64,000 bases of DNA from Jatrophihabitans endophyticus (lineage in GTDB: Bacteria > Actinomycetota > Actinomycetes > Mycobacteriales > Jatrophihabitantaceae), in the NCBI RefSeq assembly GCF_900129455.1, contig NZ_FQVU01000001.1:496001-560000 (forward strand). Reading direction: 5' to 3'. This document shows positions 59,765 to 64,000 of this stretch, in pieces. The position numbers and the translations under genes were made by a program. The stretch's first letter is position 1; each line of letters opens with the position of its first letter. The notes beneath the pieces were generated by a model. It saw only the letters and a program-made list of their open reading frames with translations, was not told the DNA's origin and made no database searches.

Positions 59765-60940
59765 TCACGACGCCACCGAGGTGAGGCCGGCCCGCCGGGC
59801 GCGCTCGACGGCCGGGCCGATGGCGGCGACCGCCTGCTCGACGTCGTCGTGCGACGAGTCGTGACCCAGCGAGAAGCGCAGCGAGCCGCGGGCGCGGGCG
59901 GCGTCCGCGCCGATGGCGAGCAGCACGTGCGACGGCTGCGCGACGCCGGCCGAGCACGCCGACCCGGTGGAGCACTCGACGCCACGGGCGTCGAGCAGCA
60001 TCATCAGCGCGTCGCCCTCGCAGCCGGGGAAGGAGATGTTCGCGATCCCGGGCAGCCGCCGCGTCGGGTGGCCGTGCACGACGGCGTCGGGCACCGCGGC
60101 GAGCACGCCCGCCACGAGGTCGTCGCGCAGTGCTCCCACGCGCGCCGACGTGATCGCACGCCGTTGCGCGCACAGGGCCGTCGCGACCGACAACCCAACG
60201 GCCCCGGGCACGTTCAGCGTTCCGGACCGGATGTCACGCTCCTGGCCACCACCGTGCAGCAGCGGGACGCAGGCGACGTCGCGGCGCAGCAGCAGCGCAC
60301 CCGCACCGGGCGGGCCACCGAGCTTGTGACCGGTCATGGTCAGCGCGTCGGCGCCGGCGAGCGCGAAGTCGACCGGCAGGGACGGGACCGCCTGCACGGC
60401 GTCGGTGTGCAGCGGCACCCCGAACTCGTGGGCGACGGCGGCGAGCTCGGCGATCGGCATGACCGTCCCGATCTCGTTGTTGGCCCACATGACGGTGACG
60501 AGGGCGACGTCGTCGGGGTCGGCGGCGAGCGCCGTCCGCAGCGCGTCGGGGTGCACGACGCCGGCCGCGTCGACCGGCAGCCACGTGACGCGCGCGCCCT
60601 CGTGGGCGACCAGCCAGTCGACGGTGTCGACCACCGCGTGGTGGTCGACCGAGCCGGCGATCACCCTGACCCGGCGGGGATCGGCGTCGCGCCGGGCCCA
60701 GAAGATGCCCTTGACGGCCAGGTTGTCCGACTCCGTGCCGCCGGCGGTGAAGAGCACCTCCGACGGCCGCGCGCCGAGCACGGCGGCCAACTGCTCGCGC
60801 GACTCCTCGACGGTGCGACGGGCCCGCCGGCCCGCACCGTGCAGCGACGAGGGGTTGCCGACTCGGCCCAGCGCCTCCGTGACGGCCGCGACCGCCTCCG
60901 GGAGCATGGGTGTCGTCGCTGCGTGGTCCAGGTACGGCAT
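59765..60940 (-). CDS. Cysteine desulfurase (NifS/IscS-type)
   Basis: 391 residues, PLP enzyme. [15 protein letters not shown] at the N-terminus, Lys in [14 protein letters not shown] (Schiff base) and active Cys in [11 protein letters not shown]. It moves sulfur from cysteine to acceptors, here most likely MnmA for tRNA thiolation, and possibly Fe-S assembly as for the mycobacterial IscS beside mnmA. ATG 60940, shared operon with mnmA. Confidence 0.93.
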   Translation of the reverse strand: MPYLDHAATTPMLPEAVAAVTEALGRVGNPSSLHGAGRRARRTVEESREQLAAVLGARPSEVLFTAGGTESDNLAVKGIFWARRDADPRRVRVIAGSVDHHAVVDTVDWLVAHEGARVTWLPVDAAGVVHPDALRTALAADPDDVALVTVMWANNEIGTVMPIAELAAVAHEFGVPLHTDAVQAVPSLPVDFALAGADALTMTGHKLGGPPGAGALLLRRDVACVPLLHGGGQERDIRSGTLNVPGAVGLSVATALCAQRRAITSARVGALRDDLVAGVLAAVPDAVVHGHPTRRLPGIANISFPGCEGDALMMLLDARGVECSTGSACSAGVAQPSHVLLAIGADAARARGSLRFSLGHDSSHDDVEQAVAAIGPAVERARRAGLTSVAS

Positions 60941-60951
60941 CGCCGCCGAGT

Positions 60952-62445
60952 CTAGGACGTGGCGGCGAGCTCCGCGCCGGGCGGCCGCGGGCCACCCCGC
61001 TGCCCGGCGGGCGCCGCGTCCCCCGCCGCGGCGGCCGCGGGTCGGGCCCGCCCCGCCACCGCCGCGCCCAGCCCGGCGACGGCACACATCAGCACCCCGA
61101 GCGTCACGAACGCCCCTGTGTAGCCGATGACGTCGCGCGCCGCCGCGGCCACGAGCACACCGGCGACGCCGGTGGTGAGCGCGCTGGCCGTGGCGTCGGC
61201 CAGCTGCAGGGCGGCCGAGTCGGCCCCGCGCGTCGCGTCGCTCGTGTACCGCAGCAGCAGGATGCCGACCGACGACATCGCGAGGCCCGCACCCAGGCCG
61301 CTGATCAGCCAGGCCGGGTAGGCGAACCAGCCCGGGACGGCCGGCACGGCCGCGATCGCGACGCCCAGCGTGCCGAGGGCGACGAAGCCGAACCCGGCCC
61401 GCACCAGGGCGACGCGGCGGCGGTGCCCCCGCTCGTCGCGGTCGCGGCCCTGCCACCACGAGCCGACCGCCCAGCTGATGCCCGAGGCCGCGAGCGGCAG
61501 CCCGGCGGCCGTGGGGGTGAAGCCGTGCTGGACGGTCAGCGAGAGCGGCAGGATCGACTCGACGCCGAAGAACGCCCCGGCGAGCAGCCCGCGCAGCGCG
61601 ACCGGCGCGGCGACGCCCGGTCGCGCGACGGCGGTACCGGGCGGCAACAGCCGCCGCAACCCCCACCAGACGGCGGCGAGCCCGACGACCGCCACGGCCG
61701 CGAGCAGCACGGACGGGTGCTGTCCGGCCGCCTCGAGCAGGGCGACGCCGCCGGCGACGGTGAGAGCGCGCAGCAACCGGTCGGCCGCGCTCGGTCCGCG
61801 CTGCGCCCCGTCGCGCCGTGCTTCGGCCCGGTGCAGGGCACGCAGCGAGGGCAGCACGAGGATCCCGCCCAGCACGATGAACGGCGCCAGGCCGAGGAAG
61901 ACGAGCCGCCAGCTGGCGTGCTCGGCCAGCGCGCCGGACACGAGCGGTCCCACCAGCGAGGGCACCACCCAGGCCGACGAGATCGCCGCGAACAGCGGCG
62001 GGCGCAACCGCTCGCCGTACGCCTGCCCGATGACCACGTAGATCGCGGTGATCATCAACCCGGCGCCGAGCCCCTGCACGACGCGGCCCGCGACGAGCAG
62101 CGCCATCGTGGCGGCGGTGCCGGCGAGCAACAGCCCGGCGAGGAACGCGGCGAGCCCGACGACGAGCGGCGGCGCCGCCCCGCGCCGATCGCTGAGCTGG
62201 CCCGAGACCACCATCCCGACGATGTTGGCGACGAGGAAGCCGGTGAACGCCCAGCCGTAGCCGCCGAGCCCGTGCAGCTCCCGCGCGGCGGTGGGCAGCG
62301 CCGCCGACACCGCCATGGCCTCGAACGCGATGAGCGTGATGAGGACGAGGATGCCGGTGCTGGTGGCCCGCACCGGTGCCGCGAAGATCGTGCGAGGTTC
62401 GGTCGGCTGCGGCGGCACAGTGGGCTCGGCGGACGGCGGTGTCAC
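60952..62445 (-). CDS. MFS transporter, multidrug-like
   Basis: About 497 residues with 12 or more hydrophobic segments. [17 protein letters not shown] and [20 protein letters not shown] (motif C-like) point to drug:H+ antiporters. GTG 62445 is preferred over TTG 62460 as it leaves the palindrome GTGAACCGCGGTTCAC clear. It lies 11 bp upstream of the cysteine desulfurase start on the same strand, so a shared transcript is possible. Confidence 0.85.
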   Translation of the reverse strand: MTPPSAEPTVPPQPTEPRTIFAAPVRATSTGILVLITLIAFEAMAVSAALPTAARELHGLGGYGWAFTGFLVANIVGMVVSGQLSDRRGAAPPLVVGLAAFLAGLLLAGTAATMALLVAGRVVQGLGAGLMITAIYVVIGQAYGERLRPPLFAAISSAWVVPSLVGPLVSGALAEHASWRLVFLGLAPFIVLGGILVLPSLRALHRAEARRDGAQRGPSAADRLLRALTVAGGVALLEAAGQHPSVLLAAVAVVGLAAVWWGLRRLLPPGTAVARPGVAAPVALRGLLAGAFFGVESILPLSLTVQHGFTPTAAGLPLAASGISWAVGSWWQGRDRDERGHRRRVALVRAGFGFVALGTLGVAIAAVPAVPGWFAYPAWLISGLGAGLAMSSVGILLLRYTSDATRGADSAALQLADATASALTTGVAGVLVAAAARDVIGYTGAFVTLGVLMCAVAGLGAAVAGRARPAAAAAGDAAPAGQRGGPRPPGAELAATS

Positions 62446-62461
62446 CGTCCCAGCATGCAAG

Positions 62462-62477
62462 GTGAACCGCGGTTCAC
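62462..62477. promoter_or_regulatory. Operator-like perfect palindrome before the MFS gene
   Basis: GTGAACCGCGGTTCAC is an exact 16-bp palindrome ending 17 bp upstream of the chosen start. It is typical of TetR-type operators in shape. No regulator gene lies nearby in the window. Confidence 0.6.
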
Positions 62478-62569
62478 GTCAACGCGGGTCGACGGCCCGC
62501 GATCCCCCTGCCGCTGCCGACCCCGGACGCGCGAGGCGCAGGAAGATCCGCCCGTGTGCGGGGACGCGA

Positions 62570-62601
62570 ACGGGCCGGCCACCCGAGGGTGACCGGCCCG
62601 T
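62570..62601. terminator. Terminator after etfA
   Basis: 15-bp arms with one mismatch and a two-base loop (62570-62584 with 62587-62601), about 25 bp after the etfA stop on the minus strand. No T-run. Confidence 0.6.
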
Positions 62602-62626
62602 GCACGACGAGGGACTGACGCGGGGA

Positions 62627-63586
62627 TTACCCCTTGCGCTTGGCGATCTCGTCGGTGAGCTGCGGGGCGACGGCGAACAGGTCGCCGACCACGCCGTAGT
62701 CGGCGAGCTCGAAGATGGGGGCCTCGGCGTCCTTGTTGATGGCCACGATGGTCTTCGAGGTCTGCATGCCGGCGCGGTGCTGGATCGCCCCGGAGATGCC
62801 GACGGCCACGTAGAGCTGCGGCGAGACCGTCACGCCGGTCTGGCCGACCTGCATGGTGTGCGGGACCCAGCCGGCGTCGACGACGGCGCGCGAGGCGCCC
62901 ACCGCGGCACCGAGGGAGTCGGCCAGCTTCTCGATGATCTCGAAGTTGTCGGCCTTGCCGATGCCGCGACCGCCGGAGACGACCACGGACGCGTCGGACA
63001 GCTGCGGACGCGAACCCTTCTCCTCGACGACGGTGTCGACGATCTTGGCCGCCTTCGCCGCGTCGGAGAGGTCGACCGAGACGGCGACCTCCTCGGCCGC
63101 GCCGGTCGACGGCTCGGGCGCGAACGAGTTCGGCCGCACGGTGATGACGGGCGTGCCCTTGCTGACCTTGGCGGTGACCTCGATCGAGGCGCCGAAGATC
63201 TGCTGCGAGACGTTGCCGTCGCCGTCGAAGCCGACGGCGTCGTAGAGCAGCCCGCCGCCGACCTTGATCGCGGTGCGGGCGGCGATCTCCTTGTTCTCGG
63301 CGGTGGAGGCCAGCAGGATCGCCGCGGGCGACGCCTGGCCGGCCACGGCGGCGAGCGCCTCGGCCTTCGGGGCCACCGAGTAGCCGGCGATGTCGTCGCT
63401 CTCGGCGACGTAGACCTTCGCGGCGCCGTACTCGGCGAGCTGGTCCTTGAGCGCCGCGGCACCGCCGGGCGCGCCGATCACCACGGCGCTGGGCTCGCCG
63501 AGCTGGCGGGCGGCGGTGAGCAGTTCGAGCGTGGGCTTCTTGACCGAACCGTCGAGCGCGTCGACGAGGACGAGAACCTCAGCCAT
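62627..63586 (-). CDS. etfA: Electron transfer flavoprotein alpha subunit
   Basis: 319 residues. [21 protein letters not shown] and the C-terminal FAD site [24 protein letters not shown]-type sequence define EtfA (FixB). It accepts electrons from acyl-CoA dehydrogenases, such as the one at 20949, and passes them to the membrane quinone pool. ATG 63586 has AAGGAGA upstream. It follows etfB by about 30 bp. Confidence 0.97.
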   Translation of the reverse strand: MAEVLVLVDALDGSVKKPTLELLTAARQLGEPSAVVIGAPGGAAALKDQLAEYGAAKVYVAESDDIAGYSVAPKAEALAAVAGQASPAAILLASTAENKEIAARTAIKVGGGLLYDAVGFDGDGNVSQQIFGASIEVTAKVSKGTPVITVRPNSFAPEPSTGAAEEVAVSVDLSDAAKAAKIVDTVVEEKGSRPQLSDASVVVSGGRGIGKADNFEIIEKLADSLGAAVGASRAVVDAGWVPHTMQVGQTGVTVSPQLYVAVGISGAIQHRAGMQTSKTIVAINKDAEAPIFELADYGVVGDLFAVAPQLTDEIAKRKG

Positions 63587-63617
63587 GTTCTATCTCCTTC
63601 TCTGTCGTCGACTCGGG

Positions 63618-64000
63618 TCAGATCAACTTCTTGGACGCCAGGAAGTCGGCGATCTTGGCGCCGCCGTCCCCCTCGTCCTTGACGGTCTGACCGGCCTCGC
63701 GGGGCGGGGCGTTCTCGAAGGACGCGACCTGGGTCCACGCGTTCGCGAGGCCGACCTCGCCGGCGTCGAGGCCGATGTCGCCGAGCGACTTGACCTCGAT
63801 GGGCTTGCTCTTGGCGGCCATGATGCCCTTGAAGGACGGGTACCGCGGGTCGTTGATCTTCTCGACGACGCTGATGACGGCCGGGGTCGAGCCCTCGACC
63901 TTCTCGAAGCCGGTGTCGGTGACGCGCTCGATGGTGACCGTCGAGCCGTCGACGGTGACCTTGCGGGCCTGCGTCAGCTGCGGCGCACCGAGCACCTCGG
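63618..64000 (-). CDS. etfB: Electron transfer flavoprotein beta subunit, C-terminal part
   Basis: The last ~127 residues; the N-terminus lies beyond the right edge. VVEKINDPRYPSFKGIMAAKSKPIEV is a hallmark of EtfB (FixA), and the tail KVKDE-like GQTVKDEGDGGAKIADFL is the family's C-terminus. First gene of etfB-etfA on the minus strand. The AMP site is outside the window. Confidence 0.95.
   Translation of the reverse strand, partial: EVLGAPQLTQARKVTVDGSTVTIERVTDTGFEKVEGSTPAVISVVEKINDPRYPSFKGIMAAKSKPIEVKSLGDIGLDAGEVGLANAWTQVASFENAPPREAGQTVKDEGDGGAKIADFLASKKLI

Overview
The window is about 72% GC, with many GTG starts, GTGA/ATGA stop-start overlaps, probable leaderless genes and mycothiol-type functions. 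It looks like chromosomal DNA of a free-living actinobacterium. From memory (no search was run), the right two thirds follow the Mycobacterium tuberculosis order Rv2992c-Rv3029c: gltX, FAH protein, leuB, ilvC, ilvN, ilvB, cfp6, lppZ, gatBAC, ACT protein, ligA, Rv3015c-like, mnmA, cysteine desulfurase, etfAB. I cannot name the genus. No transposase, integrase, phage gene, CRISPR array or rRNA is visible.

Left third (1-20.7 kb), accessory metabolism and stress. It opens with the tail of a mycothiol-dependent formaldehyde dehydrogenase and an MBL hydrolase. Then come an MFS/aldo-keto reductase pair, an OhrR-like regulator with OsmC, and two divergent CYTH-CHAD proteins, one coupled to an orphan ParA-type ATPase. 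A thioesterase, a YihY protein, a hemerythrin, an SDR, a permease/TIGR03943 pair, an NlpC/P60 hydrolase and cinA follow. The section ends with a thioredoxin-reductase-like gene ahead of pcaH-pcaG-pobA (4-hydroxybenzoate to protocatechuate to ring cleavage).

Middle (20.7-46 kb). tRNA-Gln and tRNA-Glu, an LCAD-type acyl-CoA dehydrogenase, gltX and an FAH protein lead into branched-chain amino acid synthesis: cimA, leuB, ilvC, ilvN, ilvB and ilvD. A choline-to-betaine module (APC permease, betB, betA), an MFS/ArsR pair and a DUF559 gene framed by two 44-bp palindromes lie among them. cimA and ilvB are each preceded by a leader peptide rich in Ile/Val/Leu and a T6 terminator, a textbook attenuation layout. 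A racemase-family gene separates ilvB from ilvN.

Right (46-64 kb). Envelope lipoproteins, gatCAB, an ACT protein, a PAP2 phosphatase, ligA, a MetE-like protein, mnmA, cysteine desulfurase, an MFS exporter and etfBA. gltX, tRNA-Gln and gatCAB together supply the indirect Gln-tRNA route. The cysteine desulfurase next to mnmA is the likely sulfur donor for tRNA 2-thiolation.

Most notable: the CHAD/ParA locus (possible polyphosphate-granule positioning), the palindrome-framed DUF559 gene, the two attenuators, the racemase inside ilvBN, and a set of clean palindromic operators without assigned regulators.
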